From Sulfuritalea sp. (lineage in GTDB: Bacteria > Pseudomonadota > Gammaproteobacteria > Burkholderiales > Rhodocyclaceae), in the NCBI GenBank assembly GCA_022842325.1, contig JALHPU010000037.1, positions 1 to 38,893 on the forward strand: DNA of 38,893 nucleotides, in the 5' to 3' direction. Position numbers and translations under genes: made by a program. The notes below the pieces were generated by a model. That model was not told the origin of the DNA and ran no database searches. It saw nothing but the letters and a program-made list of their open reading frames with translations. Of the stretch, positions 7,770 to 14,482 are shown piece after piece; the first letter of the stretch is position 1; each line of letters starts with the position of its first letter.

Positions 7770-8252
7770 TCAACGCGTCCCTGGACCGCTGGGCGTCGGT
7801 TGTGCCTTAACCCATGCCCGAAACATGAGGCGAACCTCTTCCTCCAAATTCGTCGTTGCCGCGCGCAATTCTTCCAGGAAGCTTTCCCGCAGCGCATCCC
7901 GGTCGACGCCGCCGTACTCGGTATTGTTCCTGAGCTTGTGCGCTTCGATGAACAGCTCCCTGTCGGCTTCCGTGGCGGGAACGGCATGCTCGAGGGCGTT
8001 AAAGACACTTTGTCGATGCCCGTCCCCGGCGGGGCGGTAACCCAGGATCTTGAACGCGGCCAATGCCAGCGCATGTGCGGCATTGTAGGTCCCGTTGAAC
8101 GCACCCAGTGTCGACACCCCCTTGAGGGACGCATCCGCCAAATGGTCCCGCGCGTTATCGAGATGCCCCTGCAGCTCCTCCCGCGTCGGCGTGTACTTCT
8201 CGAGCGACGTCCCCACCAGCTTAGGCAGGTTGGCAGGCTTTGAAACCATCAT
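7770..8252 (-). CDS. HEPN-domain protein of a HEPN/MNT toxin-antitoxin pair
   Basis: A ~160-residue all-alpha protein. The central helices (NGTYNAAHALALAAFKILGY) and the later HKLRNNTEYGG fit the HEPN fold, where an R-x4-6-H motif forms the RNase site. Here the position after RNNTE is Tyr, so the canonical His is replaced, as in some HEPN subfamilies. The start was set at ATG 8252 or 8249 behind TTGGAGA; a TTG at 8261 is also possible. It overlaps the 3' end of the upstream nucleotidyltransferase gene by about 30 bp, the usual coupling for such pairs. The HEPN protein is usually the toxin. Confidence 0.75.
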   Translation of the reverse strand: MMVSKPANLPKLVGTSLEKYTPTREELQGHLDNARDHLADASLKGVSTLGAFNGTYNAAHALALAAFKILGYRPAGDGHRQSVFNALEHAVPATEADRELFIEAHKLRNNTEYGGVDRDALRESFLEELRAATTNLEEEVRLMFRAWVKAQPTPSGPGTR

Positions 8253-8811
8253 CGTCTCCAATCAAATAGATCTTGGGTTCGGCCGCGATCCGATGCAGAA
8301 AGGCGTTTCCGTCCGCAAAGGACGCACGAAACTCGTCCGGTCGGTAGTACTTCGCGTTGATCTCGCGCCCGATCAGGTTTTCGACGGGCCGCAGGCGGAC
8401 CAGCAGGTCACGGTACGAACCGCTGCCGATCACGAAGACGTCGACGTCACTGTGCGTTTTTTCTGCACCCTTGGCCACCGAACCAAAGATGAAGGCGATG
8501 TCGATGTCGCCACCGACCAACGCCTCCCGGACCTGATCGGCGATGCCGAACGTCTTGGCTACGATGCCGCAGAGCTCCGCGAAGATGGGACAGCGGTCAT
8601 TGGCCTGGTAGATCTTGAGTGAGCCGCGCGCGGTCATGGTCAAGACACCCGCGTCGACAAGGGTCTTGAGTTCCCGCTGAATGGTCGATGGGGTGACCCT
8701 GGCCTGTCTGGCCAACTCGCGAAAATGCAGCGATCGCTCAGGGTTGGCCAGCAGAACACCGAGCACCTTCTGCTTCGCTTTGTTAAATAGTGCGTCCGCC
8801 AGCACGGTCAC
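8221..8811 (-). CDS. Nucleotidyltransferase (MNT) with N-terminal winged helix
   Basis: A 196-residue protein. Residues ~10-65 form a winged helix-turn-helix (HFRELARQARVTPSTIQREL, then KTLVDAGVLTMTARG). Residues ~105-130 carry the minimal nucleotidyltransferase motif GSVAKGAEKTHSDVDVF (GS ... DxD). MNT antitoxins modify or mask the partner HEPN RNase, and the DNA-binding domain suggests it also represses the operon. The start is GTG at 8811. The stop overlaps the HEPN gene, encoded next on the same strand. The tail IGDDDGFKACQPA is found again in a remnant near 11200. Confidence 0.85.
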   Translation of the reverse strand: MTVLADALFNKAKQKVLGVLLANPERSLHFRELARQARVTPSTIQRELKTLVDAGVLTMTARGSLKIYQANDRCPIFAELCGIVAKTFGIADQVREALVGGDIDIAFIFGSVAKGAEKTHSDVDVFVIGSGSYRDLLVRLRPVENLIGREINAKYYRPDEFRASFADGNAFLHRIAAEPKIYLIGDDDGFKACQPA

Positions 8812-8869
8812 AGTGATTGCCTTTCGCGTACAGTTGACCGCATTATGCGTTTAGTAAAACGGAGCGTCA

Positions 8870-8980
8870 ATCCTTTTTGGGACCGAGGTTTTTCTACCGA
8901 CCGAAGTAGAAGGTTCAACGGCTAGAACAACAAACCGCCGCGCCTGGCGGCAAAGCATCCCGGCGGCGGGGAGGTGTCAG
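8870..8980. repeat. 112-bp direct repeat, copy 2
   Basis: The second copy of the repeat at 6837-6948, in the same orientation. It lies between the divergent side of the MNT gene and the 3' end of the frameshifted AbiEii gene. The GC-rich fold (CCGCCGCGCC ... GGCGGCGGGG) is preserved, so the structure rather than coding may matter. Confidence 0.85.
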
Positions 8981-8999
8981 GAGAGTCGTGGGGGGGTGC

Positions 9000-9859
9000 T
9001 CAGGTGTTGGCGGGCATCAGGCCCAGTGCGCGCAGCCAGGCGCTGACCTGCATGAAGGCATCCAGCTGCACTTGATCGGGTGTCATGTCCCCCAGCGCAT
9101 CGGATTCGGCGAGAAAGGCCTTCACGGTCTGCGGCCCGAAATCATCGCCGTGCCGGAACTTGCCGGCGATGTTCCGATACCCGATGGCCACCGACTCGTC
9201 TGGAAGCAACGCCTTGCACGCCGCCGCCAACGCCAGTGGCCCACCGTCATAATTGCGCACTGAAAAATAGATGTCGTAGGCGTCCTTCTTCTTGTCGCGG
9301 CCCACCAGGGCGAAACCCTTCATGACGAGAAAGGCCGGAATCGAGGCGACCAGCAGATCGACCGCGTTGGTGCGGCCGTCCGGCATCCTGCCTTTGAGAT
9401 GGCGCACGATGGGGTGATCGAGCGCGACCCGGCCGCCGCTGGCCGCGATGACGCGCAAGCCATCGACCAGGGGGGCCGGTTCCTGCGGGGTTTGGCGTCG
9501 TCGGGCATCATCAGATCGATGAGGATCGGAATCCGGGCACCCTCATCGAGGCTCACCCAGCGCCGGAGCTGAAATGGTTTCAGGTCATCGACGTCGCGTT
9601 CGTAGCCGGCGTTTTGAAGGCATTCGATCAGGCCGGCATAGCCGCCCTCGGCGAGCGCCTCCGGCGACAGGTTCAGATCCACGTCGAGGGTTCCGATATG
9701 CGAGGGCCGCACATTCGGCATCAACAACCAGGGTACCGCGCCGCCCACAATCACGAACGTTTGACGGTAGGCGCCGAGCACCTGCCCCAACTCGATCAAT
9801 ACCGAATACGCCGCGGCCGCACCGCGCTCATCGTAATCGCGCGCGATATCCGGCGTCAT
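9000..9859 (-). pseudogene. abiEii: AbiEii-family nucleotidyltransferase toxin with one-base frameshift
   Basis: The N-terminal part starts at ATG 9859 and contains FVIVGGAVPWLL and GTLDVDLNLSP (the GG ... DxD nucleotidyltransferase core), then IPILIDLMMPDD. At about 9483-9495 the frame breaks. Adding one base inside CCCCGCAGGAACC restores KPR-x-EPAPLVDGL followed by RVIAASGGRVALDHPIV and the rest of the protein to 9000, giving about 286 residues. The stop of the upstream AbiEi gene and this start overlap as ATGA. Either the toxin is dead by a single deletion or this is a read error; the flanking code is otherwise intact. Confidence 0.85.
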
Positions 9860-10953
9860 CACTCTGCCGGCTTCCATAACGGCTCGATTCGGGTCTGGCG
9901 CAGATGCTCGGCCGCTTCGGCCCCGCGCTCGCCCGCAGCGCCCAGATCGAGATAGGTCTGAACGAGGCCGGTGCTCCAAACGCCGGGGGCCGGCTCGATC
10001 CGGTCGGCAAGTATCTCCGCATCGGCAGGCCGTTCGATGATGACGTTGTCGCCCTTGGTCGCCGGCTCCAGCTGCAGCCACTCGCGCAGTATCGATTCAC
10101 CGGTGTTGTCGGCATAAAACACCTGCGTCGGATAGCGTGCGAACGGCGCCAGCCACTGCGCGGCCGAGAACGACGCCAACAGCGCATGGGCGCCCTGACC
10201 GGCGGCGTTCAGGGCCGCCTTGATTTGTCGGTCAAGTTCATCACCGTGCAGCATCGTGTAATAGCGCGCGCGCGAGACGCCGCGCTTTTGATAGGCATCG
10301 CGCCAGGCGTCCAGCAAGGCATCCGCGTGCGTCAGGATCACACCCTCTGCGCGCGCCTGCGCCCATTCCCGATCCAGCAAGGCCTGGCGCACGTTGCTCA
10401 CCTGCCCCAGGCTGACGTGCGCCGCCGCTTCCAGATCCTTGACGCGCCAGATGCGCCCGGGTTCGCGCAGCAGACAGCGCAGGATTCGGGCGGCCTTGGG
10501 CGAGAAAAGGGTGCGCAGACCGCGCTTTGCCGCCTTCGGGTTGGCGGCGCCGGACCGCTCAATGAAGACGTGCCCGAAAACCAGGCGGCAGTTGCCGGCA
10601 AAATCCGCATAACCCACGCCGGCCTGCCGGCAGATGTCGGCCGATTCAGGGGAAAAGTAAGCGGCCATCAGGACGGGATAGACCGCCGGCGCGTTGAGTG
10701 ACGATACATAGTCTTTAAGTTCCAGCACGGCCGCGCGCACTTGGCGAGGCTGCGCCTGGTACTTGACTTCGCACGCCAGGCGCCAATGCTCGGTCCCCGT
10801 CTGCACCGGCAGAAGGAAGTCAGGGTTGCGCGACCCCGGCAGGCCGCCGAGCGGCGGGGTTTCGACAGCACCGATCGTAACGAAGGGCACCCCTGCCAGC
10901 GTTTCTTTCAGCCTGGCCTGGGCGTTCGTTTCCTTCGGTATTTCAGTGGTCAT
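9859..10953 (-). CDS. abiEi: AbiEi-type antitoxin / transcriptional regulator
   Basis: A 364-residue protein. It has an N-terminal domain of about 150 residues (LACEVKYQAQPRQVRAAVLE), a winged helix in the middle (ILRCLLREPGRIWRVKDLEA, then AHVSLGQVSNVRQALLDREW), and a C-terminal domain ending in VQTYLDLG and AEHLRQTRIEPLW. This fits the AbiEi family, which binds DNA and, in known type IV systems, counters a nucleotidyltransferase toxin. The ATGA overlap with the AbiEii gene supports the pair. With the toxin frameshifted, this gene may now act alone. Confidence 0.8.
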   Translation of the reverse strand: MTTEIPKETNAQARLKETLAGVPFVTIGAVETPPLGGLPGSRNPDFLLPVQTGTEHWRLACEVKYQAQPRQVRAAVLELKDYVSSLNAPAVYPVLMAAYFSPESADICRQAGVGYADFAGNCRLVFGHVFIERSGAANPKAAKRGLRTLFSPKAARILRCLLREPGRIWRVKDLEAAAHVSLGQVSNVRQALLDREWAQARAEGVILTHADALLDAWRDAYQKRGVSRARYYTMLHGDELDRQIKAALNAAGQGAHALLASFSAAQWLAPFARYPTQVFYADNTGESILREWLQLEPATKGDNVIIERPADAEILADRIEPAPGVWSTGLVQTYLDLGAAGERGAEAAEHLRQTRIEPLWKPAE

Positions 10954-11154
10954 AGTGCTTTCAACAAACGCTGAACATGATCTGATGAATGAATTGTAAT
11001 CCGAGATTTCACCACAATCAACAATATCACCACGCGCTGAAATGGCATGTTATGGTGAAACTCGCCTACCCAGGGCCCAAGGTCATTCCCCGAGGATCGC
11101 CGGCAACCACCCAAGGGGACGCTCATGTCAGTTCCAAGCGGGCCCGTATTGGTC

Positions 11155-11302
11155 GGTTTTGCCTCTACTCGAGCGACTTCCGCCGGTTGGCAGGCGTTGA
11201 AACCATCGTCCTCTCCCACCAGAAAATCTTGGGTTCGCCTGCTCGGCGCAGACCAGCGCTTTTGTCCTGAAAACCTCGTTCAAGGCAGCGACACGCAGCG
11301 GC
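11155..11302 (-). pseudogene. Chimeric remnant of two toxin-antitoxin genes
   Basis: The left half (about 11155-11236) matches the HEPN/MNT junction near 8196-8280, including the MNT tail GDDDGFKACQPA (here GEDDGFNACQPA) with a ~10-bp deletion. The right half (11241-11302) matches 12167-12232 inside the intact AbiEii gene (code for the KTKALVCAER region). The two halves join within about 5 bp. There is no start or continuous frame, so it is a scar of recombination between unlike toxin genes. Confidence 0.75.
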
Positions 11303-11308
11303 CACCCA

Positions 11309-11455
11309 ATACCCTCGAACTTAACCCACCACCCACACTATGCCATACACATAACGGCCTTTTCATTCCAACGCCGTTCTTAGGCCGTTAATTTCAATAA
11401 CATATTGAAATAATAACGTAAAAGTCTACTATTCTATTTACTCTGTGGACGCCAG
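11309..11455. repeat. Structured AT-rich repeat, copy 1
   Basis: Related to 13405-13535 and 13660-13792. Shared blocks are CACCCAC(A)CTATGCCATA, the CCTTTTCATTCC segment, and AAAAGTCTA ... CTATTTACTCTGTGG near the end. This copy has two strong inverted repeats: TAACGGCC (11352-11359) with GGCCGTTA (11383-11390), and ATTTCAATA (11391-11399) with TATTGAAAT (11103 bp further in window numbering at 11403-11411). It is much more AT-rich than its surroundings. A promoter or structured RNA role is possible; nothing codes here. Confidence 0.65.
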
Positions 11456-11604
11456 ATTCTTCGACCATCGCACTCTTCCCCACCCACTCACCCATCAAGT
11501 TCTTTTCCAGGAAACCTACTTTTAACACCTCGCCTTCGATTTCAGCCGCGCAGCCCCGCTGTGCCTTTAGCGTGAACGCCCAACCTTATTACCCGCCCAT
11601 GCCG

Positions 11605-11759
11605 CTTGGCACCTCTGCGACACCCTGAAACACTTTGAACCACGGGCCAAGCTTCGCCCTCGCTTCTTGGCACCTCGGCGACACCCCGAAACACATTTGG
11701 CCTGCTGGCCACACCCCTCCCATTCCACTTGGCACGTCGGCGACACCACGAAACACTTT
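11605..11759. repeat. Three 32-bp repeats with 29-30-bp spacers
   Basis: Repeat units occupy 11605-11636, 11666-11697 and 11728-11759. All begin CTTGGCAC(C/G)TC and contain GCGACACC-x-CGAAACAC-x-TT or a close variant; units differ at about 3-5 positions. The spacers (11637-11665 and 11698-11727) are unrelated. Spacing resembles CRISPR, but the units are imperfect, lack a clear internal palindrome, and no cas genes or leader are present. The third unit runs directly into a copy of the helix-turn-helix fragment repeat. Most likely it is a dispersed genomic repeat. Confidence 0.6.
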
Positions 11760-11862
11760 CACGTGCCGAGCTGGAGCGCGAGCACAACCGCTCCGTCAAC
11801 CTCGCCGCGATGGCCAATGGCGGGCACCGGCGACAATCAAGTCTTCGTCGCGGGACGAACTT

Positions 11863-12606
11863 CTATTTGGGGGCTTTTATCTGGGCGGCGGCATGGGCAA
11901 AGGCGATCTTGCTCAGCGTCACCTGCAGGCGATCCAGAGCCTCGTTGAAGAACTGGCGCAGTACCTCAAGCGTTGGGGCCGGATCAACTAGTTCCAAGTA
12001 GCCTTCGTCGGTCGCTGACGGCTTGCATGCGCGCAAGCGCAGTTCGGCCACCGGAAAGCTGCCAACACGATCCGCCTCAAGGAATGCACGGTGCAGGTCA
12101 CTTGCCTCATAGCCGTGGCGAGTCATCAAGATGTAGAGGTCGAACCAATCGCGCGATTTCGACCGCTCGGCGCAGACCAGCGCTTTCGTCTTGAAAACTT
12201 CGTCCAGGGTAGCAACACGCAGCGGCGAATCGCTCGTTCCACTTAAAAGCCGGGTGGTCGGGTTGTCCAGCCTCACGAAGCTGATTTTTACGGCATTGTC
12301 GGCAATGTAGTTTTGCTGATGCTCTTCCAGCAGCAATCCGGAATCAATGAATTCCTGCTCGGCAATCGCATCCTGGTTCAATTGCATGTCGGTCCCGGTC
12401 CCGCGCATGGCGTCGACCAGCTGCCGCAGGCGCAACACCGGAAGCAGATCGCCCAGAAAGGCAAAGTCCAAATCTTCGCTGAGGCGATGCCCGATACGCA
12501 TGGTCAGCGCGGTGCCGCCGATCAAGACAAAGCCGCTCAGCAGAGGGCTGGTTTCCAGCCGCTGCCAGATTCGACGGGTGTCAGGCGGTAGCTTGTTGGT
12601 ATCCAA
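11863..12606 (-). CDS. AbiEii/AbiGii-family nucleotidyltransferase toxin
   Basis: A ~247-residue protein with GFVLIGGTALTMRIGHRLSE, then DLDFAF (the GG(S/T)AL ... DxD core), and KTKALVCAERSKSRDWFDLY, the family's K ... R ... RD motif in the second half. The start was placed at TTG 12606 (LDTNKLPPDTRR), just inside the end of the upstream XRE gene; longer in-frame extensions overlap that gene too far. Members act as toxins by transferring nucleotides to RNA or protein targets; the substrate is unknown here. The XRE protein encoded upstream is the likely antitoxin. Its 3' end has been copied to 6957-7247. Confidence 0.82.
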   Translation of the reverse strand: MDTNKLPPDTRRIWQRLETSPLLSGFVLIGGTALTMRIGHRLSEDLDFAFLGDLLPVLRLRQLVDAMRGTGTDMQLNQDAIAEQEFIDSGLLLEEHQQNYIADNAVKISFVRLDNPTTRLLSGTSDSPLRVATLDEVFKTKALVCAERSKSRDWFDLYILMTRHGYEASDLHRAFLEADRVGSFPVAELRLRACKPSATDEGYLELVDPAPTLEVLRQFFNEALDRLQVTLSKIAFAHAAAQIKAPK

Positions 12607-13072
12607 GGGTGATGTTTTGCAGCAAGCGTTCAGTGATGGGTTGAGCTCGGATGACTTCAGGGTCGCCGGATGCCTTGAGGGATGCCCATTCCGCAGCCAC
12701 GGCGTCAACACCGAACTCGAGCGAGGCATCGAGCAGGGTCTGGAATTCCGGCATGACCAACGCGCGCCGGAGCAGAAGCGTTCGTGAGGCCTTCGGGTTC
12801 GACCAGGCCAGCGTGCGATGCTTTTCCTGAAAACTGGCCGACGACGATGATGGGCGGCTCAATGCAGGATGCCCGCCCGGGGTCAGCAGGCCGAGGCTGA
12901 CCCCGGCGGCCTTGGCCAGGGCTTCAACAAAACTCAGGCGCGCAGAACCGCGTTTCTTCATCCGGGACAGAGTTTCTTCTCGAACGGCGATGCGCTCGGC
13001 CAACGCCTTCTGACTAATCCCCCGAGATCGAGCGACCGCGAGGATTTGGCCAATCAACGATTCAGTACCCAT
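12581..13072 (-). CDS. XRE-type helix-turn-helix antitoxin/regulator
   Basis: A 163-residue protein. Residues ~5-60 are an XRE helix-turn-helix (ISQKALAERIAVREETLSRM, then SFVEALAKAAGVSL). The C-terminal half (EFQTLLDASLEFGVDAVAAE and following) is a helical domain that likely contacts the toxin. The gene overlaps the AbiEii toxin gene by about 26 bp, so the two are coupled. Direct repeats lie across its promoter, fitting autorepression. Start at ATG 13072. Confidence 0.82.
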   Translation of the reverse strand: MGTESLIGQILAVARSRGISQKALAERIAVREETLSRMKKRGSARLSFVEALAKAAGVSLGLLTPGGHPALSRPSSSSASFQEKHRTLAWSNPKASRTLLLRRALVMPEFQTLLDASLEFGVDAVAAEWASLKASGDPEVIRAQPITERLLQNITLGYQQATA

Positions 13073-13076
13073 GGCG

Positions 13077-13118
13077 ATATAGTCAATCCATAACCAATGA
13101 ATAGATTATATCGTCAAT
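13077..13118 (-). promoter_or_regulatory. Paired direct-repeat operator before the XRE/AbiEii operon
   Basis: ATATAGTCAAT (13077-13087) and ATATCGTCAAT (13108-13118) are direct repeats 31 bp apart, about three helical turns, lying just upstream of the XRE start at 13072. Placement and spacing suit two dimers of the encoded XRE protein on one face of the helix. Inferred; no footprint evidence. Confidence 0.45.
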
Positions 13119-13149
13119 TAGCTGCCAAAGTAAGCCGGTCAGGCACGCT

Positions 13150-13383
13150 ATGCGCGGCCACCCTGCTCCCTGCTGTGCGCCTGCAGCCAGCGCGCAAGAT
13201 GGCACCGTTGCTTGCGAACGCCACGCACTCGTCCAGCAGATTCGCAGCGCCAAATTCACTTACCAGGCGATCGCCGACCTACTCGGCGTCACCACTGCCC
13301 ACGTCAAACAAATCGAAACAGCTGCCGATCGCGAGCGCATCCGCGCCGTCAATCGCCGCGTTGGACGCCCAGCGCGCCACCAC
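13150..13383 (+). pseudogene. Fragment coding for a small helix-turn-helix protein
   Basis: The frame encodes LVQQIRSAKFTYQAIADLLG, then VTTAHVKQIETAADRERIRA, a helix-turn-helix resembling a resolvase- or sigma-like DNA-binding end. The code from about 13291 on is repeated at 13541-13640 and in part at 11760-11830. The N-terminal 25 residues look unrelated, and the C-terminus runs into the AT-rich repeat, so this may be an intact small gene or a remnant. A start at 13150 lacks a clear ribosome site. Confidence 0.4.
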
Positions 13384-13792
13384 CACCCCGTAACTTCGGA
13401 TTTTCACCACCCACCTACTCTATGCTTGCTTCATATTCTGTTTTCCATTCCCTTGCCATTCCCTTCAGGATTGTTTTGCTACTCGTTTGATTTAGTTTCA
13501 TAAAAATCTACTTCTTTAGTTACTCTCTGCAGGAATATTGCTGCTCCCACTGCCCGCGTCAAACAAATCCAAACAGCTGCCGAGCGCGAACACAACCGCT
13601 TCGTCAACCTCGCCGCGATGGCAGCCCAGCGCGCCGCCACAACCCCTTAACTTCAGATTTTTACTGCACACCTACGCCATGCCCTAGCCATAATGGCCTT
13701 TTCATTCCCTCGCCATTCTTTGGCCACTTTTTACGCTAATAGTCTGAATTACCGCAATAAAAGTCTATTTCTCTAGTTACTCTCTGGACGAG
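13291..13792. repeat. Two tandem ~255-bp units (HTH code end + AT-rich tail)
   Basis: Unit 1 (13291-13535) and unit 2 (13541-13792) follow the same order. First is ACTGCCC(A/G)CGTCAAACAAAT, then AACAGCTGCCGA(T/G)CGCGA and CCCAGCGCGCC. Next is GTAACTTCGGATTTT or close, then the CACCTAC-CTATGC and CATTCCCT(C/T)GCCATTC blocks, and finally ATCTA(C/T)TTCT(T/C)TAGTTACT, then CTCTG. A third, split copy lies at 11309-11455 and 11760-11830. Each unit thus joins the end of a helix-turn-helix gene to a conserved non-coding tail. Confidence 0.7.
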
Positions 13793-13853
13793 GTCCCCCC
13801 TGACCATCATTCTTACCACTTCTTGACACCGTGATCCTGACGCCCAGCCATTC

Positions 13854-13883
13854 TTGACAGCTGCGCACATTATTACGTATGAT
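13854..13883 (+). promoter_or_regulatory. Sigma-70-type promoter of ccdAB
   Basis: TTGACA at 13854-13859 and TATGAT at 13878-13883 are separated by 18 bp, 33 bp before the ccdA start. The segment TACGTATGATCGTGCGTATC around the -10 element has an imperfect repeat (CGTATGATCGTGCGTAT) that could bind the CcdA-CcdB complex. Confidence 0.65.
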
Positions 13884-13915
13884 CGTGCGTATCCGAAGAA
13901 GACAGGAGCCAATGT

Positions 13916-14167
13916 ATGCCTACAATTTACGACCCCACCGCCAAAAAGGGCCGCCTGTCGCTCTCGATCAATCAAGACCTGCTGGATCGTCTCGAGCCCT
14001 ACAAACAGCAGGTCAATCTGTCGGCGCAGGCGGAACAGCTGTTCGAGCAAATGTTGGAAGCACTGGAGAATCGTGCGTGGGCAGACCGTAACGCGGCGGC
14101 ACTGGACGCGCATGGGCGGGACATCGCCGTCACGGGCCTGGCCGGCGCGGAATTTGAGCGGATTTGA
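13916..14167 (+). CDS. ccdA: CcdA-family antitoxin
   Basis: An 83-residue protein. Residues 12-35 form a ribbon-helix-helix DNA-binding segment (GRLSLSINQDLLDRLEPYKQ). The C-terminal half (ENRAWADRNAAALDAHGRDI) carries the CcdA motif that binds and neutralises CcdB; the final acidic-aliphatic tail is typical. AGGAG precedes ATG 13916 by 7 nt. The gap to ccdB is 3 nt. Such pairs stabilise mobile DNA; on a chromosome they mark islands. Confidence 0.88.
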   Translation: MPTIYDPTAKKGRLSLSINQDLLDRLEPYKQQVNLSAQAEQLFEQMLEALENRAWADRNAAALDAHGRDIAVTGLAGAEFERI

Positions 14168-14170
14168 CGG

Positions 14171-14482
14171 GTGGCCCAATTCCACATCTATCCCAACCCC
14201 GGCATAAGGAAGGTCGAAATTCCGTATCTGGTCGCGGTGCAAAACGATCACATCACGAGCAGAACCGGAGCCACCGTCGTGATCCCACTGCGCGCCAACG
14301 CCCAGCCGGTGGAAATCATGGCACCGTGGGTCGAGGTTCCAGGACACGGGATGTTCGTTCTCTCCACCGATGAAATCTTCGCCATCGATACGGGGCGGCT
14401 CAAGGTTTCGGTCGGACTTCTGAGCCCGTCCGATCGGGCAAAGATCAAGCCGGCCATCGACAAGGTGATCGGCGAATATTGA
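14171..14482 (+). CDS. ccdB: CcdB-family gyrase toxin
   Basis: A 103-residue protein starting at GTG 14171 (VAQFHIYPNPG). It has the CcdB core: TGATVVIPLRANAQPVEIM in the middle and the C-terminal LSPSDRAKIKPAIDKVIGEY, which resembles the CcdB gyrase-contacting helix. CcdB poisons DNA gyrase; here neutralised by CcdA encoded 3 nt upstream. Full length compared with the family's ~100 residues, so likely active. Confidence 0.87.
   Translation: MAQFHIYPNPGIRKVEIPYLVAVQNDHITSRTGATVVIPLRANAQPVEIMAPWVEVPGHGMFVLSTDEIFAIDTGRLKVSVGLLSPSDRAKIKPAIDKVIGEY

Noticed and set aside
6838..8040. Continuation of the 6676 frame into a 454-residue protein
   Set aside because: It crosses a repeat, an antisense toxin fragment and the antisense HicB-like and HEPN genes, with Arg/Pro-rich nonsense composition.
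11605..11759. A true CRISPR array
   Set aside because: Only three imperfect repeats without an internal palindrome, leader or cas genes; kept as a spaced repeat only.
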